This document shows, piece after piece, positions 33,701 to 45,261 of a stretch of 64,000 nucleotides of DNA (position 1 is its first letter; each line of letters opens with the position of its first letter). This DNA comes from Naganishia liquefaciens (Eukaryota > Basidiomycota > Tremellomycetes > Filobasidiales > Filobasidiaceae): NCBI GenBank assembly GCA_013423385.1, contig BLZA01000057.1, positions 373,533 to 437,532 of the forward strand, in the 5' to 3' direction. The notes beneath the pieces were generated by a model. It was not told where the DNA came from, ran no database searches, and worked only from the letters and a program-made list of their open reading frames with translations. Position numbers and translations under genes: made by a program.

Positions 33701-36680
33701 ATGACAAACGCATTCATTTGTGAGTTTTGTGGCGATCCGTGCCCGGGCGGCAGCTTCAACTTAATCTCATCGCAGACGACCTGGCGCTCTTGTTCTGGAG
33801 GATCGTGATCAATGTGTTTTTCCGCGAGATTAGGCAAGTCACGTTGCATCGATGTGAAGAGAACGCCGAACGCCTACTGATACTTTGCACCTTGACAGAC
33901 CCCGAAGTGCATTCAATATCCCAAAAGATGGGCCAACCATTTTCGTTGTTGCGCCGCACCACAATCAGGTGAGGTTCCCATGCAAGTGTCTTTGACGCTT
34001 CGGCTCATGGAGAACCGCTATGAACTAGTTTCTGGATCCGTTACTCGTCGCCTCGGAGATTAGAAAAGAGTCGGGAAGAAGGGTAGCGTATCTCGCAGCC
34101 GCCAAGGTGAGTTGACCGGCGCGTAACTCTGTACCACAAAGAGCTGATACTCTCGCTGCAGAGTATGCAACGCCCCGTCATTGGATTCTTTGCGAGATTG
34201 CTAGACGCAGGTATGCCCACGTGCACATAAACCGCTTTCTATTCGCCCGTCTCATTCCACGCCAGTTCCCGTTTCCCGCGCCGCAGACTCGGCCAAGACC
34301 GGCCAGGGCCTGGTCTACATTGACGCTTCCGACCCTCTCAAAGTCATCGGAGTCGATTCAGCTTTTACAAAACAATGCATGGTGCGCGGACAAATCGTCT
34401 TGCCCAAGGATGTCGGCTACGCGACGGGCGAGATTGCCGAAGTCATCAGCGATACCGAGGTGCGGCTCAGCCGCGAATTCATCACGACGGGTAAAGGTGG
34501 CGCGAGCGATGTCAAAGCGACGTCGAAGGTCACGGGGGCGTGCGTCGAGGCGAAAGACGCGGGAAAGCAAGGGTTGGCATACAAGGTGTTGCCGTACGTG
34601 GATCAGCACGGCGTCTACGGCGCCGTCTTCGCTCGGCTGAACGAGCAAGGCGCGATCGGAATTTTCCCCGAGGGTGGATCGCACGATCGACCGGACCTGT
34701 TGCCGCTCAAGGCGGGAGTATCCGTCATGGCGCTCGGAGCCATGTCGGCCAACCCAAATCTCAAGATCAAGCTCGTCCCCGTCGGACTGTCGTATTTCCA
34801 TCCCCACAAGTTCCGCTCGCGTGCCGTCGTGGAATTTGGTGCACCGATCGAGGTCCCGCGCGAGCTTGTGGGAGGTTACGAACAGGGCGGAGCGTCCAAG
34901 CGCGAGGCATGCGGCAAGCTGTTGGAGATGGTGCATGACGGGCTCAAGGCCGTCACGATCCGTACGCCAGATTTCGAAACATTGATGGTCATCCAGGCCG
35001 GAAGACGATTATACAAGACGCCCGACCAGCATTGGACGCTCGGCCAGGTTGTCGAGCTCAACAAGCGCTTCATCGAGGCGTACCTACACTACCAGAATGA
35101 ACCCCGGATCATCGCCCTGCGAACCAAGATCGCCGCGTACAACCGTCGGCTGCGGGATTTGGGACTGCGAGATCATCAGGTTGAGCGTGCGACGAGTCCG
35201 CGGCGGCTGAGAAATGCCGCATTGTTGCTGTACCGGACGGGTTTATTGTTGGCGTGGTCCATTCTCGCCTTGCCGGGCGTTGTGACCCATGCGCCGATCT
35301 TCATTCCCGCAAAGATCGTCAGCAAGATCAAGGCCAAGGGTATGCTTTTGGACTCGGTCGGTGCACAAGTATTGACTTTTGTTTTCGCTCGCAGAGGCCC
35401 TCGCTGCATCTACCGTCAAACTCGAAGGCCGAGATATCCTCGCCACATGGAAAGTTCTCTTCTCAGTCGGCGCGACCCCGCTCCTGTACACTATCTATGC
35501 CATCATTGCCTCGGTCATTGCGTACAAAAAGGACGCACCGCCCGTCATCTTGCATTGGATGCCCGTGTGGATCTTTGTGGGGATGCCGTTTTTGGCCATG
35601 AGTTCGCTCAAGTTTGGCGAGGCCGGGATGGATGTTTTCAAGTGAGTAGTATGAGGTTTGCTGTAGATGATGAGCTGAAGACCTTGACAGATCGCTGCGG
35701 CCATTGTTCCTTTCGCTTCTTCCCGGAGCGCAGCGTGAGCTCGAAGGCGTTAAAAAGACGCGTGAAGCGCTCGCGAATGAGTTGTCCGAGTTGATCAGTA
35801 AGTTGCGGGGCGCTCCTCGAGTCTCGACGACTAGTAATGGTTTCCACCTCAGATGAATTCGGTCCTCAGCTTTGGGTGAATTTCAATCAGGTACGTCCGA
35901 GTCTAATGTTTGACCGATCTGGCGCTGACAACTCGACAGTCACGTCTTCGTCCCAACGCAACTGTCCCGCAAACCGGCGAACAACCGGGTTTGATGTACC
36001 GCAAGGGTCAGGGAGCCGACTCTTCCGTTCTCTCGCACCCGATGCTGTGGCTGGACGAACGTATCTTTGGTTCGTCTTTCGGCTGTTGAACCATGTGTGG
36101 TGTACTGATGTCCGTTCTACAGGCTGGAGTAAGAGCGCTGCCAAGGGCCCAAGCGCGTGGAATGCCAAGTATGCGCGAAGCGATGGTGAGACGGAGCCTG
36201 GGTCGCCTTCAATGTCGGACGGGGAGGCGTTGGGAGATGACGATGACGTTGATTACGATGATGTAAGGATTCCCCTGCATGTCGCCATGCTCAAGCTCGT
36301 ATACTGAATGCTGCATCCTCTAGGTGCTCGCCATCATTGACCGGAAAAAGCTACGCAATGGCGGTCGCGAGCGCAGCCGCAGCGACGGCCGGAAACGGGG
36401 CCGCAAGAAGACCGAGGGCGAGAGCGATGGCGAGGCCCTGCTGAGCACGGAAGGCTCGTACACATCACTTGACAAGCTGCCCGAGACGGAGCACGACGTA
36501 CCCTCCTCCGAGGGTCTGCATCAACGCAGGCATTCGCGCGGGTCGAGCTTGGAGACTGGGATTAGTCTGGATTATTTGAGGGAGGCGACGCGCAGGGGGA
36601 GTGGGTCTTTTGATGAGGTGACGGCGGACTTGAACAGGGAGGTGAGCGAGAGGAGGAGGAAGCAGGGGAAAAACGAGTAG
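33701..36680 (+). CDS. SCT1: glycerol-3-phosphate/dihydroxyacetone phosphate acyltransferase (Sct1/Gpt2 type)
   Basis: ER membrane enzyme that puts the first acyl chain on glycerol-3-phosphate or DHAP, opening phospholipid and triacylglycerol synthesis. ATG 33701 begins a short exon (MTNAFI) spliced at 33720 to 'DDLALLFWRIVINVFFREIR'. Acyltransferase block I is 'APHHNQFLDPLLV' (HX4D), the middle is the fungal insertion 'GQIVLPKDVGYATGEIAEV', block III is 'GIFPEGGSHDRPDLLPLK' and block IV is 'VPVGLSYFHPHKFRSR'. Further on come a first hydrophobic region (LLYRTGLLLAWSILALPGVV) and a second pair (TPLLYTIYAIIASVIAYK; WMPVWIFVGMPFLAM). A hydrophilic Ser/Arg/Glu-rich tail of ~200 residues follows, with likely phosphorylation sites. 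The domain order and C-terminal tail match Sct1/Gpt2, not the soluble PlsB or Slc1 families; which of the two yeast paralogues it corresponds to is not decidable. Stop at 36678-36680. Confidence 0.93.
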
Positions 36681-36945
36681 GGGATTGCGTGTGTGCATGT
36701 ATATAGCCGCGGGATGCGATCTGTAGGGAATATAATCATGGGATGGCTGTTTATGTCTGGTGGCGAGGGGACATGGCCGCGCTTGGTCCGTTGATCCGAG
36801 ACACGGGAGATTGTCCGCGCGTGAGCTGGAACATGACGAATCGTGCAGTCCGGTCAAGACGTGAAGACGTCAGTGAATACAGCAAGCGGTCTGGTGGCCT
36901 CGTGTGCTGTCCCTCTCCCCCGGATCAAGACATCGCCCATCCACC

Positions 36946-38159
36946 ATGGCAGACATCCAGTCCCTCATCCGTGAGGTACCGCCCGTCACGCGGTTCATGC
37001 TCGTCTCGACCGCGGTCGTCACCTTGTGAGTTTCCGAGCCTGAAGCATATACACGTCCCCGTTTCCGACATCTTTCTTCCCAGTCCGGTCCTGCTCAAGA
37101 TCGTCTCTCCGGCGCAGGTAAGATGAAGATGGCTCGTGAGATCTCCTTCCTGATGCGTGGCCGCTAGGTTTACCTCAGCTGGCCGCACATGCGGTACAAG
37201 TACGAGGTACGTAATCGTTCATCCAGGTCTACCTCTCTCGTATTGATGAACTCCTAGATCTGGCGTCCCTGGAGTGCCTTCTTCTTCGGTGGCTCGGGGT
37301 TCCCGTTGATCTATGATTTCTTCCTCATTTATCGGAATGGAACGAGCCTGGAAAAGGAGACGTAGTGAGTCGGACTTTCCTCGCGGCGAGGTGCGTGTGT
37401 TGACGAGGATTGATTAGCTTTGGCGCGACGGCGGATTACGCTTGGGCGAATATCATGATAGCGGTGTTTATCATGGTGCGCAATACCAACTTTTTGCATC
37501 GTCGAGCATGCTTAGACGACCGCTTGGCGATAGATCATCAACATCCCCTTTGAATTCCCCTTCCTCTTCCGCTCGCTCCTGCACGCGCAAAATTACCTCT
37601 GGTGCCGCGCCAACCCGACGATGAAGATTAGTCTTTTTGGACTCCTCACTATTCCGGTACCATGTACGTTGTCATTGTTCCCCAAAGCCGTAGCTCAACT
37701 AACCGATCCGTTTTTTTTGGCGCGGATAGACTATCCCGCGTCGTTGATCGTGCTGGATCTCGTGCTGGGAGGACCGGGCAAAGGCATCGCAGGTGCCATC
37801 GGCATGTTTGCAGGTCACACATGGCAAGCATCCAGTTTACCTCATCCTTTATCACCGCGGAACTTGACCAACGTCCCTTCTTCGACAGGTGGTTCCTCCA
37901 CGACTACCTCCCCTCGCATCCATCCCCGCGCACACGGCGTCGCAACCCACTATCCACTCCGCATTGGTTCGCGCGTCTGTTTGGCCCGCCAGCGCCGAGA
38001 AGCACCGTGAGAAGTGGCGCGGGATTCACGATGATGAGGCCGTCCACGGGCAGAGCGAGTGGTGTGGCTGCTGGAGGGAGTGGTGGTGCTGGGTTGAGGG
38101 AGAGGGCAAGTGGCGGCTATGCGTGGGGGAGCGGAGGGCAAAGGTTGGGTGATTCGTGA
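36946..38159 (+). CDS. DER1: Derlin (Der1-like ERAD membrane protein)
   Basis: ER membrane rhomboid pseudoprotease that helps move misfolded proteins out for degradation (ERAD). The start, in context CCACCATGG at 36946, opens 'MADIQSLIREVPPVTRFM'. Small exons then give 'VLLKIVSPAQVYLSWP', 'YEIWRPWSAFFFGGSGFPLI' (the Derlin WR motif), 'DFFLIYRNGTSLEKETYF', 'FEFPFLFRSLLHAQNYLW' and 'GPGKGIAGAIGMFAGHTWWF' (GxxxG helix). No rhomboid Ser-His dyad is present, as expected. The intron at 37824-37888 uses a GC donor (GCAAGC) and a CAG acceptor; it is needed to keep GHTW joined in frame to 'WFLHDYLPS'. The C-terminal ~75 residues are Arg/Gly/Ser-rich and cytosolic. I do not see an SHP box (p97/Cdc48-binding) with confidence. 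Stop TGA 38157-38159. Confidence 0.93.
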
Positions 38160-38751
38160 GGTTCTTTCTCGCTAGGGAGGTTTCCTTGCCTCGTTGTGGA
38201 TAGCGTCGGGGTGCTGTTCACGCGCCTATGGAATGGACTATGCTTTCAACATGATTCGAGGTAATGCTCTGCATAGATTCGAGCCACGCCTGGAGTCGTT
38301 GGCGTTTATCGCATCAATGCACACCCAACGAGACAAAATTCCTTTCCACCATCTCACCCTGAAGGTATTCGCCGTGAGATAGCCGAGCGCCAGCATCATG
38401 ATTGTACTGCCTGCGAGGCAGCCCGTCCGCACCGGCCATGCTGTCAACGGTGGCAAACGGCTCATCCCCCTCAAGCAAGCGAAGCGCGCTCTCGGCCGCC
38501 GGGATTCGCGCTTCTCGTGATCGGCCAGCAGCCTTCATCGCTTCCTGGCTTGGGAGATACTTGGATGACCGACCATACAGTGCATCCCCGCCCCCCTTCC
38601 AGAGACAGTGGCATGCCTTTACACGGAATGATGCACGCATGAGATGAGTGCTATCGGTGAGCTATACGCAGAGGGTTGTCCTCGAGCGCCTCCTTGGCGA
38701 GAGACTGATTCTCCCCCTTGTTTGCCGCAGTAAAGGAACGACCCCGTCAAT
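38160..38751. other. intergenic, possible minus-strand coding fragment
   Basis: This is the 3' end of Derlin and the promoter of the poly-Lys/CxxC gene. On the minus strand two stretches read like protein ('NQSLAKEALEDNPLRIAHR' near 38655-38711 and 'SALRLLEGDEPFATVDSMAG' near 38430-38490), but I could not join them with credible splice sites and do not call a gene. Confidence 0.4.
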
Positions 38752-41509
38752 ATGGACAATCCCGAAGATTTTGAACGAGAAACCGCACCAAGTGGATCAC
38801 GAAGGCTTGCGCCGATGCCTCGTCGGCGACTAGCAGCGGCTCGTACGGATGCGCGCGAAAGTGGAGATGCTGGAGCGGGTTCGACGATGGCGCGCACGGT
38901 CGTGGAGGCAGACGAGCTGGCGAGGGCCGCCGATGAGTTGCTGGAGCATTTTGATCAGGCGACAGTGTTGCACGATGGAGAGGGGCGGCATCGTCGGGGG
39001 AACAGCGCGAGCAAGGCGGGCGGAGCGAAAGAGGAGCGACGGATCGTGCTGGGTAGTAGGGGACTGCACGAGGACGGAAGCGAGTCGTCGGGCGGCGGCG
39101 GAGAAATCGAGCACAAGATGGTCGGACTGATGACGCCCGATGACCTGGCGTTCAAGGCGGAATCATCAGCATCCGAGGACGACTGGCTTCCATCGACCAC
39201 GGCGGCGGCGGCGGCGGCGGCGGCGTCTGCGCGCAGGGAACACGACTGTGAACGCGACGGATGCTACGGATTGACGTCACGGTTCATCGACGATGATCGT
39301 TTATCGGACGACTATGCCGCGCGAGGCGGCGGCAAGAAACGGAAAGTGCCGGCATCGGCGCAGCAGGGGCCGACGCAGACGGGAGACAGGGACGAGACGA
39401 CGTGCGTTCACAGCTGCGGACACATATGCAGTGAAGCAACGACAAGCAGTATCGTCGATACAATGAACCGACATGCTTCGACGCGACACGACGACCACGA
39501 TAATGCACAAACGGATTCCGGCACGTGTCCGCACGTCCGATGCTGCGCCCACCAATCCACCATCCGGATCGTTCCGGATCCCGTCATCCAGGTACCCAAA
39601 CGCCGCATGACGTCGGCCCGTCTCGCCAACGATTTCGAGCGGCGGTTGTTCAACGCGCGCAAGGCGCAGGTGATGGGCCTGCATGCGGACGCCATGACGT
39701 GTCTTAATCAGGGCAAGCCAAAGTCAACGACAACGACGGCGGCAACGGCGGCGGCGGCGGCGGTGCCGACGAGGGAGGAACTCGAAGAGCTCGTCAAGGC
39801 GCTCGAGTACACGGGCGTTGCGGGCTGGGAAGGGGATAAAGTCGGGTCTAGCGCAAGCGGCGGAATGTGGGATGGGCATGTGTTGAAGGGACGAGTTGTG
39901 AACGGAACGTTGACGGCGACGTCGGGTTCGGTCGAATCGCGGTCTACCGGCACGGTCGATGCCGTCGAAGGCAAGGCGTCGGCGGTGGACAAGTTGAAGT
40001 GGCGCAAACGGGGCAGGATTGCGGAGCGGCATGAGTGGCAGAGTCGCAAGCCTGTCAAGCGGGGCGGATGGGTGCCAGAGGGGACGTTTGAATTTGAGAT
40101 TCCGAGTAAAGGTGCGCGTCGTGGGTCGGCCGACTTTACGGCGCTAACTTTTGCCGCTAGTGACGAGTACCATTCGGCAGAGCACGCACGACTTGAACAT
40201 GTTGAGAGCCAAGGTGACCCAATTGCTGACGTTGACACTGTCGTCTGCGTCCATGACGTCGTTTCTCAACGGGAAGCCTGTACCTGTCCCATCGCCAGTG
40301 AATGCAGTGAAGCCAGCATCCTCAAAGAAGCCAACAGCAAAGAGGCCGCTCATCAAGGAGGACCCTGCCCAGGGCAAGCCGCGCGGACGCGAACCCTTAT
40401 CGGCTGACAAGGTTCATCATGCAAACGGCGCTCAGGCCGAGGTGGCGCCTAGCCCCACTGCACGACTTTTATCAGAGAACGGCGAGACCAAGGATTCATC
40501 AGATGAGCGAACGCACGACAGAATTCAAAACCCGCCCAACGTCACTGTTGAACCCTCGGCGGATGATCCAGACTACATACCATTTTCCAACGTTGCCGGA
40601 GCCAACAAGGGAAAGAAGAAGAAGAAGAAGAAGAAGAGCGCGATGGCCAATGCTGCCAATCCGCACCACGTCAAGAATTGTAAGCATTGGATGCCGCCAA
40701 AGTCGAGATTTACAGCTCATGAGATTCGGCCAGATGTGCCTTCCCGTCGACCGGTCAATCCACCGCAAGCAGATATGCCTAATCTTGTGGACTTTCTATC
40801 AATGTTGTTCTTCCCGCCGCCGACGCGATTCCTGAATGCAAACACGGGCACCAAGGACACGACGCATGCAGACGGTCGGCGGCGCGAGACGGCCCGGCCA
40901 GCGGCCGAAACAACAGAGGAAGAGTATGTGTGCTGTTTTTGCGAGTACGATCTCTTTTTCGGGTCGGAACAAGCCATGTTCAAGGCCGTCCGCCGACGTA
41001 AAAAAGTTTTGGAACGTCGACAAAAGGCACAGGAAAAGGCAAAGGGCGTCATGGCCGGCAAGGGCTTACGCACCAAGAGCAAATCGACGGGCGACGATGG
41101 TGGTGAATCCGAGGACGACGAACGGTGCGCCGGCGGGGAGAAATGCCGGTGCGCCGAGATGCGGCAGCAGGGGTCATGCGAGGATGCAGATTCCCGCGGG
41201 ATCGAGGATACCGGGTCGGATCAAGGGGAAGACGATGATACTGGATACACTGGATCGGTCCGGGGGCATGTGGGCAGCGAAGACAGGGCGGAGGATATGC
41301 CTCGGCATGTTGCGGATCCCGAGCCAGAATTCCGTGATGCCGGATGGATAAGAGCGGACGAGGTGGGCCAGCATCCGGGGTACGCGAGCCGGACCGCCTG
41401 CGGGGACAATTCGATTCTGCGGACTGGCTCGGCGCCTTTGTCCGTGGCCGACACGCAAAGGGCGCTCCCCGACGTAGAGACGTTTGATCTGGAAGAAGTA
41501 GACGCGTGA
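38752..41509 (+). CDS. conserved fungal protein with poly-Lys/NPHH motif and CxFC segment
   Basis: Two long exons. ATG 38752 runs to a donor GTGCGC near 40111, a 49-nt intron ends with CTAG at 40160, and the phase-1 junction (codon GTG) continues 'TSTIRQSTHDLNMLRAKV' to TGA 41507-41509; the product is about 900 residues. The N-terminal half is disordered with Ala, acidic and His/Cys-rich patches, then 'RRMTSARLANDFERRLFNAR' and 'RGRIAERHEWQSRKPVKRGG'. The C-terminal half has a seven-Lys run leading into 'SAMANAANPHHVKNC', then 'LVDFLSMLFFPPPTRFL', then 'EEYVCCFCEYDLFFGSE' and a basic helix 'RRRKKVLERRQKAQEKAK'. I recall a widespread, functionally uncharacterised fungal family with the pattern K-rich, S-A-L-A-N-A-S-N-P-H-H, and E-E-W-x-C-x-F-C-E-Y-x-L. 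This protein fits that pattern. A nuclear, RNA- or DNA-related role is a guess from the basic runs. Confidence 0.72.
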
Positions 41510-41774
41510 GATGCGCGAATAGAATACCCAGCCGCGCGCTCCCACTTATGTGCACATTGTATCTCCGTAGAACGGATATTTATTGTTCAAGCCCGCTCGT
41601 GTAGGCTCGAGTCCTACATCGACGTCGCAAAAGCAAGGGTTCGTGCTCCGGCGCCGGGCCGGGGCCATCTGTATCTCGTACTTGGTGTCAATCACTACAA
41701 CGGGATACAACGAACACGCAGGAAACGCGCATCGCAGGGAAAAAGAAAAAAGGAAGGATACGAGGCCGGTTATT

Positions 41775-43388
41775 TCATCGCTCAAGCGACCGGGGCTCGA
41801 CATCCAATACAAAGCTCTTTTGCTTGTCGTTCCCCCCTCCTGCCGCAGCCGCCGCCGCCGTCACCGTCACCGACGACGGCCCACCATCCTCCAACGCCTC
41901 CACCGCAGGCACAGGCTTCCTCCTGACGCTTCCTGACCGCTCGACCCCGACCCCGGCCGCCGCCGCTCCTGCAATGCTCGATTTCCGACGTTGCTGCGAA
42001 GAGTACGTGGAAGGGGTACCGCTCGTGCGTCTGTTGAACGAGCCGGTCGGATGGTCGGAGGCTGAGGCTGGAGCTGTTCCCCCGGGGACGATGGACGTGT
42101 CGTTCAGTGGGTCGTATGAGGGGAATGTCGCGGCGCCGCCGCCGTTGCCGCTGCCGGAGGGGCCGAGGAGCGCGATGTGGGATTGACCCGTGGTGTGGGA
42201 TGTCTCCGAGTTGTTCCGGCCGTGGGAGAGATGCGAAGTGGGGTATTCGTGGGAGGCGTCGCTCGGCGACGTGTGTCCGACTTGTGGTGGTGGTGGTGGT
42301 GGTGGTGGTGCCGCCGAGGCGAGGTATTCCATGGTTGATACCTCGAGTGGATGGAAGCTTTGCTGGAACGGCGTAGGGTATGCTGATCCCGTCGAGAGAT
42401 CCGTGTTCCGTCGGGGCAAGACGGAAACCATCCCGTACGCTTCTTCACCCGCTTTCCCGACCGAGGTCTTTTCCGCCTCTTTTTCATCTTGCTCAATCCT
42501 GCGCGCCACCCCACTGCCCAACGCTCCAAAATCATGTCCAAACGCGCTCCCGACGCCCCGATCGCGTGCGACATCATCCCTATTGCGGAACCAGCTCCGA
42601 GGGAACGCTCCATGACGCCCGAGATGACGACGACGCCGACGGCGGATGAATACGTATGCGAGACCCGCGAGGAGGAGGATGCCGAGGATGGCGCCGATGA
42701 TGCCCCCGATCAGGGGTCCCTTGGGGGTCGGTTCTTTGGCGGTCGGGTCATCGGTCACAGCCTGGCCGTTCGTGGGTGCTCCTGGACTCGCGATCGTACT
42801 ATTCACCCCGTTCGAGGAGGAGGAGGCGGAGGAGGACGACGACGATGGCGACGACGTAGCCGAGGACGACCCTGCCGCGACCAAACACCCCGTTTCCGTC
42901 CCCTGCACGACTTGAACGCCACGTTGCACCCCGACCAACGCCTCTGCAGCATTCGTACTCGGGACAAGGTACGCCGCGAGGTTGTACGTCCCTGAAGGTA
43001 ATGCGATCGTTGGCCATCCGACCGAAGTGTAGGTGATGGGAACGGTGGTGACGGTTTTAGTAAACGGGGTGGAAGCGGCGCGACGGGCGATGCGCGTGGT
43101 GGTGGTCGTCGTCGGGGTCGAGGTGGGACCAGGAACGGAAGAGGTGATGAGCGAGGTGGTGGATGGCCGGGCTGTCGTCGATGATGTGACCACGAGACGA
43201 CGAGATGTCGTTGATCCCGTGCTCTGCGAGACCACCACGACCGCCGACGACTGAGCGCTCACAAACACGAGCTTGATCTGCCCCTGTGACGCGACGGCGG
43301 ACGTATTCCCCGCGACGGACCACTGGATCGGGACGGAATAACACGCATGAAGCGTCGGAAGGGACTTGAACGAGAGCGAGAGGGACAT
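41775..43388 (-). CDS. single-pass membrane protein with Ser/Thr-rich ectodomain
   Basis: The start chosen is ATG 43388 in a very strong context (CCGCCACCATGTCC); in-frame ATGs upstream (43496, encoding Met-Arg repeats) are less likely. The first ~40 residues, 'SLSLSFKSLPTLHACYSVPI', resemble a beta-strand opening of a small extracellular domain, not a clear signal peptide. Then come Ser/Thr-rich stretches (TSTPTTTTTTRIARR), 'YTSVGWPTIALPSGTYNLAA' and a poly-Ser stalk with Asn glycosylation sites (NSTI). One membrane helix follows, 'IGGIIGAILGILLLAGLAYVF', with a stop-transfer of six Arg. The ~300-residue cytosolic tail has a Pro run (eight), His/Ser-rich parts and poly-Ala. The layout is that of fungal wall-stress sensors or Axl2/Mid2-like proteins, without a WSC or cadherin motif. 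The apparent lack of a signal peptide suggests an unseen upstream exon or a signal-anchor. Function unknown. Confidence 0.75.
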   Translation of the reverse strand: MSLSLSFKSLPTLHACYSVPIQWSVAGNTSAVASQGQIKLVFVSAQSSAVVVVSQSTGSTTSRRLVVTSSTTARPSTTSLITSSVPGPTSTPTTTTTTRIARRAASTPFTKTVTTVPITYTSVGWPTIALPSGTYNLAAYLVPSTNAAEALVGVQRGVQVVQGTETGCLVAAGSSSATSSPSSSSSSASSSSNGVNSTIASPGAPTNGQAVTDDPTAKEPTPKGPLIGGIIGAILGILLLAGLAYVFIRRRRRRHLGRHGAFPRSWFRNRDDVARDRGVGSAFGHDFGALGSGVARRIEQDEKEAEKTSVGKAGEEAYGMVSVLPRRNTDLSTGSAYPTPFQQSFHPLEVSTMEYLASAAPPPPPPPPQVGHTSPSDASHEYPTSHLSHGRNNSETSHTTGQSHIALLGPSGSGNGGGAATFPSYDPLNDTSIVPGGTAPASASDHPTGSFNRRTSGTPSTYSSQQRRKSSIAGAAAAGVGVERSGSVRRKPVPAVEALEDGGPSSVTVTAAAAAAGGGNDKQKSFVLDVEPRSLER

Positions 43389-45261
43389 GGTGGCGGAAGG
43401 GGGGAAAGGGGGAGTGGGGGACATGCCATCCGACAGTGTGTGCCCTCTTTGCCTTATTCTTGTCGCCTCCATCAGCATCCGCATCCGCATCCGCATCCGC
43501 CGAGTTACTCCGGGGGGAAGGGGGGCGACAACGTAAACACGCTAGAAGGATCTCGCGTAAATCAGAGGGGGCTCACCCTGAAACGCGGAACAGCGGGGTT
43601 ATCAGGGGTCAGAGCCGAGGAAAGACATACTCATATATTATTATTGTTGCCTCCATCTCGACTCGAATACTATACTCGCGTGTTCCCGATATCCATCCAG
43701 ACAGTATCTACAATCGTCGTGTCTCTTGTAGCAGCACCCCGCTGACTCGAAGCCAGATTTGGCGACCCCTTCACGACATCTTTCCCGCACGCAGGTCCAG
43801 GCAACGCCCCCTTTCAAAGCCCCTCATATACTTCCCTTATTCCCCCCACCCGTCACTCACCACTTGCCGACGAAAACTCTACACCATCCCCTACACGCAT
43901 CCAGCCCCTCACCTTCTCTACTCGGGGGTGCCCACGCTAGCTCGAGGTTAGACTGATCATCATATCCAGGATAAACAAGGCCGTTTCGAGCGATGACGGA
44001 GCGGTCGCCGTCGTGGGGCTTCGAGGTTGTCTCGCACAGACGGTTTTTTGGCCGGATGGGGCCGGAGAGAGGGGTGGGTTGGTGGTGAGATGTTGGTATG
44101 CGGAGACGCAGAGGGTTGTAGAGGGCGGGTTGCGGTGATGTAATAAAAGATTGAACATGTGCAAGTGGGGCCGCGAATCTCTGGCAAAGCTCGGTCGCGT
44201 AGGAAATCTTTGGTTTGAAAAGACAATTGTCTCTCGCGTCGTGGATGATCGTGGTTGAGGACAGCGGGTATCAGACCCGGTGTCGAGCCCCACTTGTTCT
44301 CAAGTCTCGGTTCTTCTATACTCCCTTGGACGTCACATTCCATCCTCCAAGGTCACCTCGAAGCCGCCACATTTCCAGCACAGAAGCCCTCCGATGACCC
44401 CTCGCGACGTCCATCGATGGCCACAAGCGCCGCCATCCACACCGATAGCCATCCGCGTTGTGAGCGTGTGAAACGCCTTTACGAGATCCATCCCAGTGTG
44501 CCACGGTGCTGCCATGCCAAAAGTTCCCATGAAAACGCGAAAAAGGAGAAAAGAAGAAGAAGAAAAGCATCGGCAATGGAATACACGTACGGAAGCTTCG
44601 AGATGTCTTCCCCCAGTCTACCTCACGGACAGTCCTCCCATCAGCGTCCTCTTACAGCGGAGCAATCCTAGGGAGAGAGAGGCATCTTCGTACGTGCCCG
44701 GGGCTCTCTTTGTAGCTAGCCCGCCCTTCTGTGACGAAGCCTTTCGCGCCGGATCGACAGGGATGACCGGCCCCGACCGAAACGTTGGGGGGGAGGGGGT
44801 TGAACCCTGCCCAATGGGAATCAGTCGCGTTTCAGAACTCGGCAGCAGGGGCGGAAAGATGGAGCCGGGCGGATGGCCCCGGTGTTACTTGTGATGTCCG
44901 TGGATGCAAGACGGGCTTCGAAACAACGCAAAGATCCACAGCCTGGGCTGTGAACTGTGCCCAGCATTCCTGCAGTAAAAGCCTCTCGCGGCTTGCAAAT
45001 TGTGCCTCAACTACAAAGCCAAAGCGAGCCGATGCCGAACAGAACCTCTGAACCTCAAAAGCCCAACAGAGAATCGACTCGACGCATGTTATGGATACAA
45101 ACACAGGCTATCATACAAGTGGCGTCACCCAGGGAGCGAAAAGGGAATCCGGAAAACCCGAGAGAAGAGGGGGAAAAAAAGGGGAGCAAACTAAACACCC
45201 GATGGTTATATCATTCGGCAGTACTAGCCTAATGTATACAACCGCCCAAGAGGTGAGGCGT
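43389..45261. other. long intergenic region, no gene called
   Basis: Close to 1.9 kb. Near 43474-43499 is a (CATCCG)n repeat that gives Met-Arg repeats on the minus strand. Open frames at 43937-44343 (-) and 44255-44671 (+) overlap each other and lack protein-like conservation or clear splice partners. The AT-rich 3' end (45050-45240) probably contains the 3' UTR of eL8. Confidence 0.45.

Noticed and set aside
41600-41620. T-arm-like hairpin (gtagg-ctcgagt-cctac) suggesting a tRNA
   Set aside because: The B-box-like loop is good, but no acceptor, D-arm/A box or anticodon arm pairs with it at tRNA spacing on either strand.
44255-44671. 138-codon plus-strand frame as a gene
   Set aside because: Overlapped by an equally long minus-strand frame, no splice partners, and composition looks non-coding.
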